DNA of 64,000 bases from an uncultured Clostridia bacterium (GCA_947303185.1 CAMYXF010000004.1:124001-188000), one strand, 5' to 3'; positions 51,021 to 60,009 are shown, numbered from the stretch's first letter. Numbers and translations are program-made. The notes: a model not told the origin generated them from the sequence alone.

Positions 51021-52477
51021 AAACCTGCCTCCTTCATAGCGGGATAGATTTTTGAAAACTCTTTATATCTCTCGTCGTACTTAGCAACGAGCTCAGGTGT
51101 AGGAACAACGGAAACGTGCTTTGAAACTGTAGCTGCGCAAGCATCTGCAACTGAAGCGTACTCACCGCATGCAACTGCTGCGAGAAGAGCGCCGCCCATT
51201 GCAGGACCTTCGTCGTTCTCTGTCTGAGTAAGTTCGATTCCCAATACGTTGGATACGATCGTGCACCAGAGCTTGGACTTAGCACCGCCGCCGCAGATTG
51301 AAGAGCTCTTGATGTCGAGGCCCATCTTCTTAGCGCACTCGAAAGAATCTCTCAATGCGAAAGCAACACCTTCCATAACTGCAAGAGTCATATCCTTACG
51401 TGTTGTATCCATGGACATGCCTACGAACATTGCACGGCAGTCAGGATTGTTAAGAGGTGATCTCTCACCCATGAGGTAAGGAAGGAAGAATACTTTGTTT
51501 GTACCAAGTGCCTCAAGGCCTTCCTGTTCCTTAGCGTAATCAGCTGTGCCGATGATCTCATCCATCCACCACTTGTTGCAGGAAGCAGCACTGAGCATAC
51601 AACCCATGAGATGGAATCCGCCGTCAGCGTGATCGAATGCGTGAAGTGAATTAGCTTCATCATTCTTGAATGTTTCCGAAGCAATGAATATCGTTCCTGA
51701 TGTACCAAGAGAGATATTGCATCCGCCGTTACCTATAATTCCCATACCTACGGCCGCTGCTGCATTATCACCTGCACCTGCAGCGATAACGCAATCCTTA
51801 TTGATTCCGGTCTTTTCTGCGATTTCAGGTAAGATCTTACCGATGGCCTCATAGCTCTCGAATACTTCAGGGAGCCACTCTGCCTTCATGTCCAAGATCT
51901 TGAGCATCTCATCAGACCACTTTCTGTTTTCGCAATCGAAATAGAGCGTGCCTGAAGCGTCAGATACGTCTGTAGCGTAAACACCTGAAAGTCTGTATGC
52001 GAGATAATCCTTAGGCAAAAGGATCTTAGCGATCTTAGCGAAATTCTCGGGTTCATTCTTATGTACCCACATTACCTTCGGAGCTGTGAAGCCTGCGAAA
52101 GCAATATTGCCTGTGTACTTGGAAAGGTTAGCCTTACCAATCTCATTGTTGAGGTAGTCTGTCTCAACCTGTGATCTTCCGTCGTTCCAGAGAATAGCAG
52201 GTCTTATTACCTTGCCTTCGCTGTCGAGGAGTGTGAGACCGTGCATCTGGCCGCCGAAGCTGATACCAGCAACTTCATTTCCGTCGATACCTTCAAGGAG
52301 CTTTGAAAGGCCCTTGATAGTGCCGTCAAACCAATCTTCCGGATTCTGCTCAGACCAGCCTGTCTGAGGGAAGTTTACGGGGTAAGATTCAGAAACAGTT
52401 CTGATGATCTTTCCACCGCTCTGCATCAGGAGCAACTTGACTGCTGATGTACCGAGATCAATACCAATAAAATACAT
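51014..52477 (-). CDS. xylB: Xylulokinase (FGGY family)
   Basis: ATG 52477 follows GGGAGG and gives 487 residues, the usual length. The N-terminal phosphate-binding motif is MYFIGIDLGTSAVKLLLM. Substrate-site sequence GGQMHGLTLLDSEGKVIRPAILWNDGRS is characteristic of xylulokinase, and the C-terminal ATPase part has SSICGGGAKSKLWC and GPAMGGALLAA. It phosphorylates D-xylulose to xylulose-5-phosphate, the substrate of the transketolase encoded downstream. It is the first gene of the xylB-DUF4867-isomerase-transketolase run. Confidence 0.92.
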   Translation of the reverse strand: MYFIGIDLGTSAVKLLLMQSGGKIIRTVSESYPVNFPQTGWSEQNPEDWFDGTIKGLSKLLEGIDGNEVAGISFGGQMHGLTLLDSEGKVIRPAILWNDGRSQVETDYLNNEIGKANLSKYTGNIAFAGFTAPKVMWVHKNEPENFAKIAKILLPKDYLAYRLSGVYATDVSDASGTLYFDCENRKWSDEMLKILDMKAEWLPEVFESYEAIGKILPEIAEKTGINKDCVIAAGAGDNAAAAVGMGIIGNGGCNISLGTSGTIFIASETFKNDEANSLHAFDHADGGFHLMGCMLSAASCNKWWMDEIIGTADYAKEQEGLEALGTNKVFFLPYLMGERSPLNNPDCRAMFVGMSMDTTRKDMTLAVMEGVAFALRDSFECAKKMGLDIKSSSICGGGAKSKLWCTIVSNVLGIELTQTENDEGPAMGGALLAAVACGEYASVADACAATVSKHVSVVPTPELVAKYDERYKEFSKIYPAMKEAGLW

Positions 52478-52557
52478 ATGAACCTCCCGATTCGCGTAAT
52501 TGTACAAGAAACATACTAAATGATTAAAAGATAAATGGCATTTACCAAAATGCAAAT

Positions 52558-52598
52558 ATTATTCAAAAAAAGTTATGCGTGTTCAACAAATTCGACAC
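52558..52598 (-). promoter_or_regulatory. Promoter and candidate operator of the xylB operon
   Basis: On the minus strand TTGAAC (52586-52581) and AATAAT (52563-52558) are 17 bp apart, with a leader of about 75 nt. A dyad GTGTTCAACAAATTCGACAC (52579-52598, arms GTGTnnAA/TTnnACAC) overlaps the -35 box, as a repressor operator would. Confidence 0.5.
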
Positions 52599-52839
52599 TT
52601 TTTGCGATTTGGCCATTGATCTGATTTTGCTAACTTTCGAAAAGCACTTTTCAATATTCACGGACACTCATCATTTTCAAGAGCTTGAAAAACACCCGAT
52701 TTTTACAAAATTTGCTATACAATTCTTGCGGAGTTGGATAGCAAGATTTATTAAGTGAAATCTGTGGCAAAAGGGCACTACAGTCGGACTTTTTGAATTT
52801 CTCAGAACCGCTAAGTTCTGTTCGATAGCCGCTATATTC

Positions 52840-52955
52840 TGTTCGGCAAATGTTCGGCATAGCCGAACAGATGTAGTAACAAATCCGCCGGTTTAGGCCG
52901 GTTTTTACGATTTTTGTTCGGCAGTGCCGAACAAATGCCGAACAAATGCCGAGCC
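52840..52955. repeat. TGTTCGGCA 11-bp iterons in two opposed groups
   Basis: TGTTCGGCA starts at 52840 and 52851, 11 bp apart, and the second is the left arm of a palindrome with GCCGAACA (52862-52869). The other group has TGTTCGGC (52915-52922) facing TGCCGAACA (52925), then TGCCGAACA (52936) and the variant TGCCGAGCC (52947), again at 11-bp steps. The 11-bp spacing puts the sites on one face of the helix, suggesting cooperative protein binding. Confidence 0.65.
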
Positions 52956-52980
52956 AAATACAACCGGCAACAAAAAAAGA

Positions 52981-52996
52981 CCGGGCAAACGCCCGG
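52981..52996 (-). terminator. Terminator of carB
   Basis: CCGGGC (52981-52986) pairs with GCCCGG (52991-52996) around AAAC. On the minus strand TCTTTTTTTG follows. It lies 27 bp after the carB stop. Confidence 0.92.
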
Positions 52997-53023
52997 CCTC
53001 TTATAAAGTAATCTAATAATCTA

Positions 53024-56000
53024 TTACTTAATATCAGCGTGATAATCCTGAAGTGCTTTTACCTCGAAGACTCTCTCCTTAGCGGCCTTGATACCTTCTG
53101 CGCAAGCCTTTGCAGCAGCCATTGTCGTGATGTACGGAACGTGCTGGCGGATTGCGTCCTTACGGATGTAGGAGTCGTCGTGAGCAGATGTCTTACCTGC
53201 AGGTGTATTGATTACGAGATCAACGTCACGGTTGAGGATCATGTCGCCGATGTTAGGTCTTCCCTCGTAGAGCTTCTTAACCTTCTCAGCCTTGATGCCT
53301 GCCTTGTCGATCATGTCGAATGTGCCGCCTGTAGCGAAGATCTTGAATCCGAGATCCGAGAACATCTGTGCAACTTCGATGAGGTCAACCTTGTCGAGGT
53401 CAGATACTGAAAGGAGTACGCTGCCTTCTAACGGAAGCTCTGTCTTTGTTGCTTCCTGAGCCTTGAAGCTTGCTTCACCGAAGTGAGTTGCAAGACCAAG
53501 AACCTCACCTGTGGATCTCATCTCAGGTCCGAGGATAGGGTCAACTTCCTGGAACATGTTGAACGGGAATACAGCTTCCTTAACTCCGTAGTGAGGGATT
53601 ACCTTATCGTGGAGTTCCGGTACCGGTGAAGGTCTGCCTGTGAGGTGGCTTGTCATGATGTCAGTTGCGATCTTAACCATGTTTGTGCCTGTAACCTTTG
53701 ATACGAGCGGTACTGTTCTTGATGCACGGGGGTTAGCCTCGAGTACGAAAACGACACCGTCTTCGATTGCGTACTGCATGTTCATGAGACCTACGACATG
53801 CATCTCGACAGCGATCTTTCTTGTGTACTCCTTGATCGTCTCAACGATCTCAGGTGAAAGATTTTTCGAAGGCAGGATGCAAGCAGAGTCACCGGAGTGA
53901 ATACCTGCAAGCTCGATGTGCTCCATGACTGCAGGAACGTAACAGTTTGTACCATCGGAGATAGCGTCTGCCTCGCACTCTGTTGCGTGGTGCAGGAAAC
54001 GGTCGATGAGGATCGGTCTGTCAGGTGTAACGCCTACTGCGGCATTCATGTAGACACGCATCATCTCATCATCGTGAACGACTTCCATTCCTCTTCCGCC
54101 GAGAACGTAAGAAGGACGAACCATTACGGGGTAGCCGATCTTGTTTGCGATAGCGATAGCTTCGTCAGCGTTGATAGCCATACCAGCTTCAGGCATCGGG
54201 ATGCCGAGGCGGTTCATCATTGCACGGAAGTGATCTCTGTCTTCTGCGAGATCGATCGTCTCAGGTGTTGTACCTAAGATGTTTACGCCGTTTGCCTTAA
54301 GGCTTGCAGCAAGGTTCAGAGGTGTCTGGCCGCCGAACTGTGCGATAACGCCGAGAGGCTTCTCCTTCTCGTGAATTGCGAGAACGTCTTCAAGTGTAAG
54401 AGGCTCGAAATAGAGCTTATCTGATGTATCGTAGTCTGTAGAAACCGTCTCAGGGTTGCAGTTAACGATGATGGACTCGAAGCCGAGCTTCTTGAGAGCC
54501 AGAGCAGCGTGAACGCAGCAGTAGTCGAACTCGATACCCTGACCGATTCTGTTAGGACCGCCGCCAAGGATCATGATCTTCTTGTTGTTTGAAACGGGTG
54601 ACTTGTCTTCAATATGATAGGAAGAATAATAGTAAGCAGCATCCTGTGTTCCGGATACGTGAACGCCTTCCCATGCTTCCTTGATTCCGTATTCATAACG
54701 TGCTTTTCTGATGAGGTCCTCAGATACGCTCAAGAGCTGTGAGAGATACTTATCAGAGAAACCGTCGAGCTTAGCCTGACGGAGAACGGGCTCAGCAGGA
54801 ATTCTGCCTGCACCCTTGAGGAGCTCTTCCTCTTCTTCAACGAGCTCTTTCATCTGCTCGATGAACCAGTGCTTGATCTTTGTGAGCTCGAAAAGTTCAT
54901 CTACTGTAGCGCCCTTGCGGAGAGCCTCATACATGATGAACTGACGCTCGGAAGAAGGCTGTGTAAGCTTGAGCATGAGCTCTTCTTTTGTAAGCTTGTT
55001 GAAGTCCTTAGCAAAGCCGAGACCGTATCTGTCCTTCTCCAAAGATCTGATAGCCTTCTGGAAAGCTTCCTTGTATGTCTTGCCGATGCTCATGACTTCG
55101 CCTACGGCTCTCATCTGTGTGCCGAGCTTGTCCTGAGCTCCGTGGAACTTCTCGAAAGCCCATCTTGCGAACTTGATTACGACATAGTCGCCGTCCGGAT
55201 AGTACTTGTCGAGTGTGCCGTACTTGCCGCAAGGAATCTCATCAAGTGTAAGACCGCAAGCGAGCATAGCGGATACGAGAGCAATCGGGAATCCTGTTGC
55301 CTTTGAAGCAAGAGCAGAAGATCTTGATGTTCTCGGGTTAATCTCGATAACAACGATTCTTCCTGTCTTGGGATCGTGAGCGAACTGGCAGTTACAACCT
55401 CCGATAACCTCGATAGCCTTAACGATTCTGTATGAGTAATCCTGGAGCTTGTCCTGTACTTCCTGTGAGATAGTAAGCATAGGAGCTGAGCAGAAAGAGT
55501 CACCTGTGTGAACGCCGATAGGGTCGATGTTCTCGATGAAGCAGACTGTGATGACGTTGTTCTTAGCGTCTCTTACTACCTCGAGCTCGAGTTCTTCCCA
55601 ACCGCTGATGGACTCTTCTACGAGTACCTGGTGGATCATGGAAGCTGCAAGACCTCTCTCAACGACTGTCTTGAGCTCGTCGATGTTGTAAACGAGGCCG
55701 CCGCCTGCGCCACCCATTGTGTAAGCAGGTCTGATAACTACAGGGTAACCAAGATCTTCTGCGATCTTGATTGCCTCTTCTACTGAATATGCTTCGTGGG
55801 ATCTGGGCATCTCGATTCCGAGAGATGTCATTGTCTCCTTGAATTCGATTCTGTCTTCGCCTCTCTCGATGGCATCAACCTGAACACCGATAACCTGTAC
55901 GTTGTACTTTTCGAGAACGCCGGCCTGTGAGAGCTCAGAGCAGAGGTTAAGACCAGACTGTCCGCCTAAGTTAGGGAGAAGCGCATCAGGACGCTCCTTA

Positions 56001-56236
56001 GCAATGATCTGCTCAAGACGCTTAACATTGAGCGGCTCGATGTAGGTTCTGTCTGCAACATCAGGGTCTGTCATGATGGTAGCAGGGTTTGAGTTAACGA
56101 GGACGATCTCGTAACCGAGCTTTCTCAAAGCTTTGCATGCCTGAGTACCGGAATAGTCGAACTCGCATGCCTGGCCGATGATGATAGGACCTGAACCGAT
56201 GATAAGGATCTTGTTGATATCTTCTCTCTTTGGCAT
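53024..56236 (-). CDS. carB: Carbamoyl phosphate synthetase, large subunit
   Basis: This 1,070-residue enzyme makes carbamoyl phosphate from bicarbonate, ammonia (from CarA) and two ATP, for arginine and pyrimidine synthesis. Both ATP-grasp halves are present (GSGPIIIGQACEFDYSGTQA at the start; GGGPNRIGQGIEFDYC near 560). The C-terminal MGS-like regulatory domain follows (LSVSDLDKVDLIEVAQMFSDLGFKIFATGGT). The length matches E. coli CarB (1,073). The small-subunit gene carA is not next to it; upstream is a divergent nuclease gene. The ribosome binding site is AAAGGGG. Confidence 0.97.
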   Translation of the reverse strand: MPKREDINKILIIGSGPIIIGQACEFDYSGTQACKALRKLGYEIVLVNSNPATIMTDPDVADRTYIEPLNVKRLEQIIAKERPDALLPNLGGQSGLNLCSELSQAGVLEKYNVQVIGVQVDAIERGEDRIEFKETMTSLGIEMPRSHEAYSVEEAIKIAEDLGYPVVIRPAYTMGGAGGGLVYNIDELKTVVERGLAASMIHQVLVEESISGWEELELEVVRDAKNNVITVCFIENIDPIGVHTGDSFCSAPMLTISQEVQDKLQDYSYRIVKAIEVIGGCNCQFAHDPKTGRIVVIEINPRTSRSSALASKATGFPIALVSAMLACGLTLDEIPCGKYGTLDKYYPDGDYVVIKFARWAFEKFHGAQDKLGTQMRAVGEVMSIGKTYKEAFQKAIRSLEKDRYGLGFAKDFNKLTKEELMLKLTQPSSERQFIMYEALRKGATVDELFELTKIKHWFIEQMKELVEEEEELLKGAGRIPAEPVLRQAKLDGFSDKYLSQLLSVSEDLIRKARYEYGIKEAWEGVHVSGTQDAAYYYSSYHIEDKSPVSNNKKIMILGGGPNRIGQGIEFDYCCVHAALALKKLGFESIIVNCNPETVSTDYDTSDKLYFEPLTLEDVLAIHEKEKPLGVIAQFGGQTPLNLAASLKANGVNILGTTPETIDLAEDRDHFRAMMNRLGIPMPEAGMAINADEAIAIANKIGYPVMVRPSYVLGGRGMEVVHDDEMMRVYMNAAVGVTPDRPILIDRFLHHATECEADAISDGTNCYVPAVMEHIELAGIHSGDSACILPSKNLSPEIVETIKEYTRKIAVEMHVVGLMNMQYAIEDGVVFVLEANPRASRTVPLVSKVTGTNMVKIATDIMTSHLTGRPSPVPELHDKVIPHYGVKEAVFPFNMFQEVDPILGPEMRSTGEVLGLATHFGEASFKAQEATKTELPLEGSVLLSVSDLDKVDLIEVAQMFSDLGFKIFATGGTFDMIDKAGIKAEKVKKLYEGRPNIGDMILNRDVDLVINTPAGKTSAHDDSYIRKDAIRQHVPYITTMAAAKACAEGIKAAKERVFEVKALQDYHADIK

Positions 56237-56341
56237 ATTCTTGCCCCTTTCTTATTAGGACTTATATAAAATTACTGCGTAGAATTTTATCACAGATTAT
56301 CCGTACTTTGCACAGCAAAAATTATGGATTAGAATACTTTC

Positions 56342-57013
56342 ATGAAAAATGTAATAAAGCCCGACAGTTATAACGATTCACGCACCGCGAAAAGCCTTAA
56401 TTCCGGCCTTTCCGGGCGTTTAATACCTACCATCGCACTCGGCTTAACACTTGCAGCCGTTCCGCTGACCGGCTGTCTTATTGATGACCCTGCCCTGACA
56501 GACTATCAGCCGACGAATGTTGTGACCCAGGCGGTCGTTCAGGAAGAGCCCGTCCAGAGTGCCATTTCAGAAGAGTCTTCAAATGACGGCGAACTTCCTT
56601 ACGGTGTCACGATCCAGATCGACACCTCTTCCCTGATCGAATGTGACCTTGAGCGTGTGGTCGACGGTGACACGATAATTGTCCACGATCCCGACGGCAA
56701 TCGTCTCAGAGTACGACTCACCGGCATCAACGCTCCCGAATCGGTTCACGAAGACGAGAGCAAGAACACCGAAGAAGGACGCCAGGCTTCCGCTTTCATG
56801 AAAGAACTTTTGGAAGACGTTGAGGTCGTCTATCTCGAATACGATGAAGCTCAGTTCGACCAGTACGAGAGAACATTAGCTTACGTCTGGATCGACATCG
56901 ACGGCACATATGTCATGGTCAATGAGATCTTGCTAGCGACCGACTACGCAGAGCCCGTGTACATCAAACCGAACCTCAGGTACGCGGACATTTTCAGACA
57001 GTACGAAGGATAA
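56342..57013 (+). CDS. Secreted thermonuclease-like lipoprotein
   Basis: This 223-residue protein has an atypical long basic N-terminus, a hydrophobic segment ending in the lipobox-like VPLTGC (Cys about 40), a linker, and a staphylococcal nuclease domain (about 95-220). Active-site residues are in place: VVDGDTIIV, RLTGINAPE (Arg and Glu) and YERTLAYVWID (second Arg). It should cut DNA and RNA outside the cell using Ca2+. It is divergent from carB and has its own terminator. Confidence 0.85.
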   Translation: MKNVIKPDSYNDSRTAKSLNSGLSGRLIPTIALGLTLAAVPLTGCLIDDPALTDYQPTNVVTQAVVQEEPVQSAISEESSNDGELPYGVTIQIDTSSLIECDLERVVDGDTIIVHDPDGNRLRVRLTGINAPESVHEDESKNTEEGRQASAFMKELLEDVEVVYLEYDEAQFDQYERTLAYVWIDIDGTYVMVNEILLATDYAEPVYIKPNLRYADIFRQYEG

Positions 57014-57019
57014 AATATA

Positions 57020-57053
57020 GGGGCGGCCTCATAAATCGAGACAGCCCCTTTTT
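57020..57053 (+). terminator. Terminator of the nuclease gene
   Basis: GGGGC (57020-57024) pairs with GCCCC (57044-57048), the inner CTC/GAG extends the stem, and five T residues follow. It starts 7 bp after the stop codon. Confidence 0.8.
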
Positions 57054-57087
57054 CAAGATCACCCTGAGATATTTTCTTTTTACTGTA

Positions 57088-58506
57088 TTACTCGTATCCC
57101 CTGCGCTTCATGCGTTTGTAGTCTTCGTCATCATCCTCGATATCGCTTTTCGCGGACTGGAAGAATGCGGGATCAAATTCCGGCTCGCTAGGCTGGAACG
57201 GCTGAGCAGGCTGGCTTGTGCCTGAAACGTCAGGATAATCAGCCTTCGGGTACTCGGCCTTGGGATACTCCGCCTTCGGATACTCGGCAGTGAGCGGAGT
57301 CACGTCAGCCTTCTTTTTGCCCTTGATAAGACCCTTAACCGTTTGGAAGAAAACCGTAAAAGATATGATGCTCCAAACGACGCCGAAAATAATGGTGAAA
57401 ATGCCCATCATTGGGTCATTCGCAGAACCTAATGTGACGAGGCCTGTGACGGTAATGCCTACGCCGGCAACGAGGAACGGAATTATGAAGAGAAAGCTGA
57501 AAACGGATCCAACCTTAGAAATCTTTTCCGTGCTCTCGCTAAACGATTTTGAATAACCGTTTACGGGCACACCGCCTATCGAAGGTGACTCAGCGACATC
57601 ATTCACATCAAGCGGAACTTCCTCATATTCAACATCTCTGTCTCTCTTGTAAGCCTTAACTGACATGATGATCATCGGGATGAAGATGCCCATAGAAAAC
57701 AGCATCGGGAATGATGAAGTAAGCACCCTTAAAAAACTCGTTCCGAGAGTCGGATTGAGCTTGGAATCAGCGTTTTTTACCGCATATTCGAATGCATCTT
57801 CAAAAGCAACGCCGGGACCTGCGCCCTTCTCCAGATCTTCCTGAACGGTCTTTCCAAAGCGTTCAAACATCGTTTCGGTTATGAGCAGATCCGTATCATC
57901 GCCCTGCACTGCTTCCCATGAATAATCGGGAACGTCGATCTTGCCCTGTTCGTAAAGACTCTGGCTCTGCTTGGGAACCGAATAAACGATTACAAAGTGT
58001 TTCTCATCCTGGAAATTGTCCGTGTATTTGAAGAAAGTATACGATTCAAGATCATCATATGAATGTGTCAGATTCTCATTGTATCTGAAGTTCCATTCTT
58101 CATCGTTAACCGTGTAAATTACCGGACAGATTCCGGTCAGAACATAGTATTCTTCGATTTTCTCAGTAAGCGCGTCATCGTCTTCAATAACGTTTGCGTC
58201 GTCATAGACTTTCGGCGAATCATAAAGGCCGTTCAGTCTTCTCGGCTTGTCCTGGAAAATTACCATGCTCGTCACACCGAGGAAAAACAGCGCCATAACA
58301 ATGACGATGATTAATCCGGACAGACCCGACCTCTGGGGCATGGTCCTTGCGTAAACATACTCGTCTACACCGGTGTTTCTGTGATGTCTTATGTAGCGTC
58401 TTGCACCCGGATAGTAATGGTTCGATACACGATTGCTTGAGCCTCCGGATGAACCGCCGCCGTGAAATCCGCCTCCGTGCGAACCGCCGCCTGATGAATG
58501 TGGCAT
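57088..58506 (-). CDS. Gly/His-rich membrane protein with possible TPM-like domain
   Basis: This 472-residue protein starts with a Gly/Ser/His-rich tail (GGGSHGGGFHGGGSSGG). One membrane helix follows (about 63-84), then an extracytoplasmic region of about 170 residues with a TPM-like beginning (YDDANVIEDDDALTEKIEEYYVLTGICPVIYTV). There are membrane helices near 265-285, 340-365 and 370-395, and an acidic cytoplasmic tail with four tandem AEYPK-type repeats. Two or more tail features resemble the Gly-rich ends of TPM/YgcG proteins, here moved to the N-terminus. I do not recognise the family with certainty. A cupin gene lies upstream on the same strand, 24 bp away. Confidence 0.65.
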   Translation of the reverse strand: MPHSSGGGSHGGGFHGGGSSGGSSNRVSNHYYPGARRYIRHHRNTGVDEYVYARTMPQRSGLSGLIIVIVMALFFLGVTSMVIFQDKPRRLNGLYDSPKVYDDANVIEDDDALTEKIEEYYVLTGICPVIYTVNDEEWNFRYNENLTHSYDDLESYTFFKYTDNFQDEKHFVIVYSVPKQSQSLYEQGKIDVPDYSWEAVQGDDTDLLITETMFERFGKTVQEDLEKGAGPGVAFEDAFEYAVKNADSKLNPTLGTSFLRVLTSSFPMLFSMGIFIPMIIMSVKAYKRDRDVEYEEVPLDVNDVAESPSIGGVPVNGYSKSFSESTEKISKVGSVFSFLFIIPFLVAGVGITVTGLVTLGSANDPMMGIFTIIFGVVWSIISFTVFFQTVKGLIKGKKKADVTPLTAEYPKAEYPKAEYPKADYPDVSGTSQPAQPFQPSEPEFDPAFFQSAKSDIEDDDEDYKRMKRRGYE

Positions 58507-58530
58507 TTTCCTAATCCTCCCCTTTATCCC

Positions 58531-58860
58531 TTATTGTTTAGGTACTACAGCATAGAAAACGAGGTCTTCCGTGCCGTTGTTTATCAATGAATGTGAGTGT
58601 CCTTCCGGGCAATAGTGAACTTCGCCGGACTTTATAGGATATTCCTCGTCATCGAAAAGTATCTTTCCCTCACCTTCCAATATGAAAAACACCTCACAGG
58701 TGCCCTCATGCTTGTGGTAACCGATGGATGCTCCTGAAGGAAGCTTTCCCTGCATCATTTTGTTGACGCCGTCGGTGAACATCTTGTTGTAAAAGACACC
58801 CTCACCGCCCTTGAAAGCCGGATTCGGTGTCCATTCCATCTGATTGTAGTCGTTTTTCAT
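58531..58860 (-). CDS. Small cupin-domain protein
   Basis: This 109-residue single beta-barrel has cupin motif 1 (GYHKHEGTCEVFFILEGEGK, His/His/Glu) and motif 2 (CPEGHSHSLINNG, His). The four metal ligands are intact, so it is probably an isomerase, dioxygenase or binding protein; function cannot be set from sequence. The ribosome binding site is GGAGG. It shares a strand and likely a transcript with the membrane protein downstream. Palindrome copy 3 lies 34 bp upstream of the start. Confidence 0.85.
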   Translation of the reverse strand: MKNDYNQMEWTPNPAFKGGEGVFYNKMFTDGVNKMMQGKLPSGASIGYHKHEGTCEVFFILEGEGKILFDDEEYPIKSGEVHYCPEGHSHSLINNGTEDLVFYAVVPKQ

Positions 58861-58893
58861 AAAATCCTCCGTATTGCCCTAGTTTTAGGATTT

Positions 58894-58908
58894 TGTAACA
58901 TTGTTACA
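58894..58908. promoter_or_regulatory. 15-bp palindrome, copy 3, upstream of the cupin gene
   Basis: TGTAACATTGTTACA is the exact reverse complement of the 15-mer at 31837 and 39074. It lies in the 95-bp gap between the FliB-like gene and the cupin gene, at a place suitable for an operator. Confidence 0.45.
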
Positions 58909-58955
58909 CTTGCGTTTTTCCTGTCATTTTTGCCGTTTTCCACCCCTGCGCGCCC

Positions 58956-59765
58956 CTAATTGAACGTCTCGAGCGCCTCATCGATATTGATATCGGAATA
59001 CTCGACTTCGCAGGAGAAAACTCTGGCGACATCTTCCATTCCGCACCCCTTGATCAGGAGGTCAGCAAGGAGCCAGCATGCCTCTGCGGCAAATCTTCCT
59101 GCTCCTTTGTAACGGTACAGGAGGTAAGCAGCAAAGTTCGTGAACTCTTTCTCGTTCTCTGTTATTGCCTTGTCCTCTTCTGCCTCATCGACCGGTTCTT
59201 CGATTATCTTGCTCAAAAGAGTGCTCCACTTGGGATCCATGACTTCCATGCCGTCGAAGATCTCTGCCCTGAGCTTTGAGTTTGCCCTGCGGCCGCCGCT
59301 GATGGCCTTAAGTCTTTCTGATAAAGGCTTTCCGGCATCGTAAATTGCTTTTACGTAGTCCGGGAGTTCCATTTTCGAGCCATCGTCGCCGATAAGCTTG
59401 AATTCTCCGTCATAAGTCAGGACGAGTCTGCATGCTTCCTCACAGACAAGACCGATGCCGGCTTCCGTGTGGTTTTCGAACTCGTTATAAAATCTCGGGT
59501 GCTCTTTGCAGATATCGCAGAGATAATCTTCGCCGTGCTTGATTATCATCTCGCAGAGGTTGTCGTCCCTTAAAAAAGGGCATCTGCCGTCCTCTTCGAG
59601 TACGAAACAGCCGTCCTTGATCTTGCACGCAACATCAGGATCAGCCTTAAATCTTGCAAGAGAATCCTTGTCGATGCCGATTACCCAGCCCGCGCAGCAA
59701 GTGTGAACGCAGTTACCGGCTTTGCATTTGAAATCCTGACAGTAATCCGGCCAGTAAGTAGTCAT
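58956..59765 (-). CDS. FliB-like (flagellin lysine N-methylase) protein
   Basis: I start at ATG 59765, six bases after GGAGAG; the ATG at 59771 abuts that site. The 269-residue protein has the family N-terminus YCQDFKCKAGNCVHTCCAGWVIGID, then CPFLRDDNLCEMIIKHGEDYLCDICKEHPRFY. These cysteines may bind an iron-sulphur cluster. FliB methylates lysines of flagellin in Salmonella; many Clostridia carry shorter homologues. The window has no flagellar genes, so the target here may be another surface protein. Confidence 0.8.
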   Translation of the reverse strand: MTTYWPDYCQDFKCKAGNCVHTCCAGWVIGIDKDSLARFKADPDVACKIKDGCFVLEEDGRCPFLRDDNLCEMIIKHGEDYLCDICKEHPRFYNEFENHTEAGIGLVCEEACRLVLTYDGEFKLIGDDGSKMELPDYVKAIYDAGKPLSERLKAISGGRRANSKLRAEIFDGMEVMDPKWSTLLSKIIEEPVDEAEEDKAITENEKEFTNFAAYLLYRYKGAGRFAAEACWLLADLLIKGCGMEDVARVFSCEVEYSDINIDEALETFN

Positions 59766-59950
59766 GCACATCTCTCCCCTTATTTATTCCAAATGAAATT
59801 ATATCACGATATCGGGCCAATCAAATTTGATTTAGAAAATACGGTGTGTATAATCTATCCCGGCAGAAAGAGAACGCTTAGCGCCTGTGGCGGATCCGGC
59901 ACGAATCTTTATAGGCTTCGCAGGCAGCCGGTTCGTGTACGATCTTGTAG

Positions 59951-59971
59951 AATTCAAGTTACACTTGAATT
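59951..59971. other. Palindrome in the gap between FliB-like and GH43 genes
   Basis: AATTCAAGT (59951-59959) and ACTTGAATT (59963-59971) are perfect 9-bp arms around TAC. The region also holds the GH43 terminator. No T tract follows the palindrome; it may be an operator for the FliB-like gene. The rest of 59766-60055 shows no coding sequence. Confidence 0.4.
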
Positions 59972-60009
59972 TAATGATTTCTCTTTCTGCTTAATTATTG
60001 CAAATAAAA

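Larger units (their letters stand above)
52478..53023. other. 546-bp intergenic region rich in palindromes
   Basis: This gap between xylB and carB holds the xylB promoter/operator (52558-52598), a palindrome TTTTCAAG-ag-CTTGAAAA (52674-52691), the 11-bp TGTTCGGCA repeats (52840-52955) and the carB terminator (52981-52996). No reading frame in it looks coding. Confidence 0.6.
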
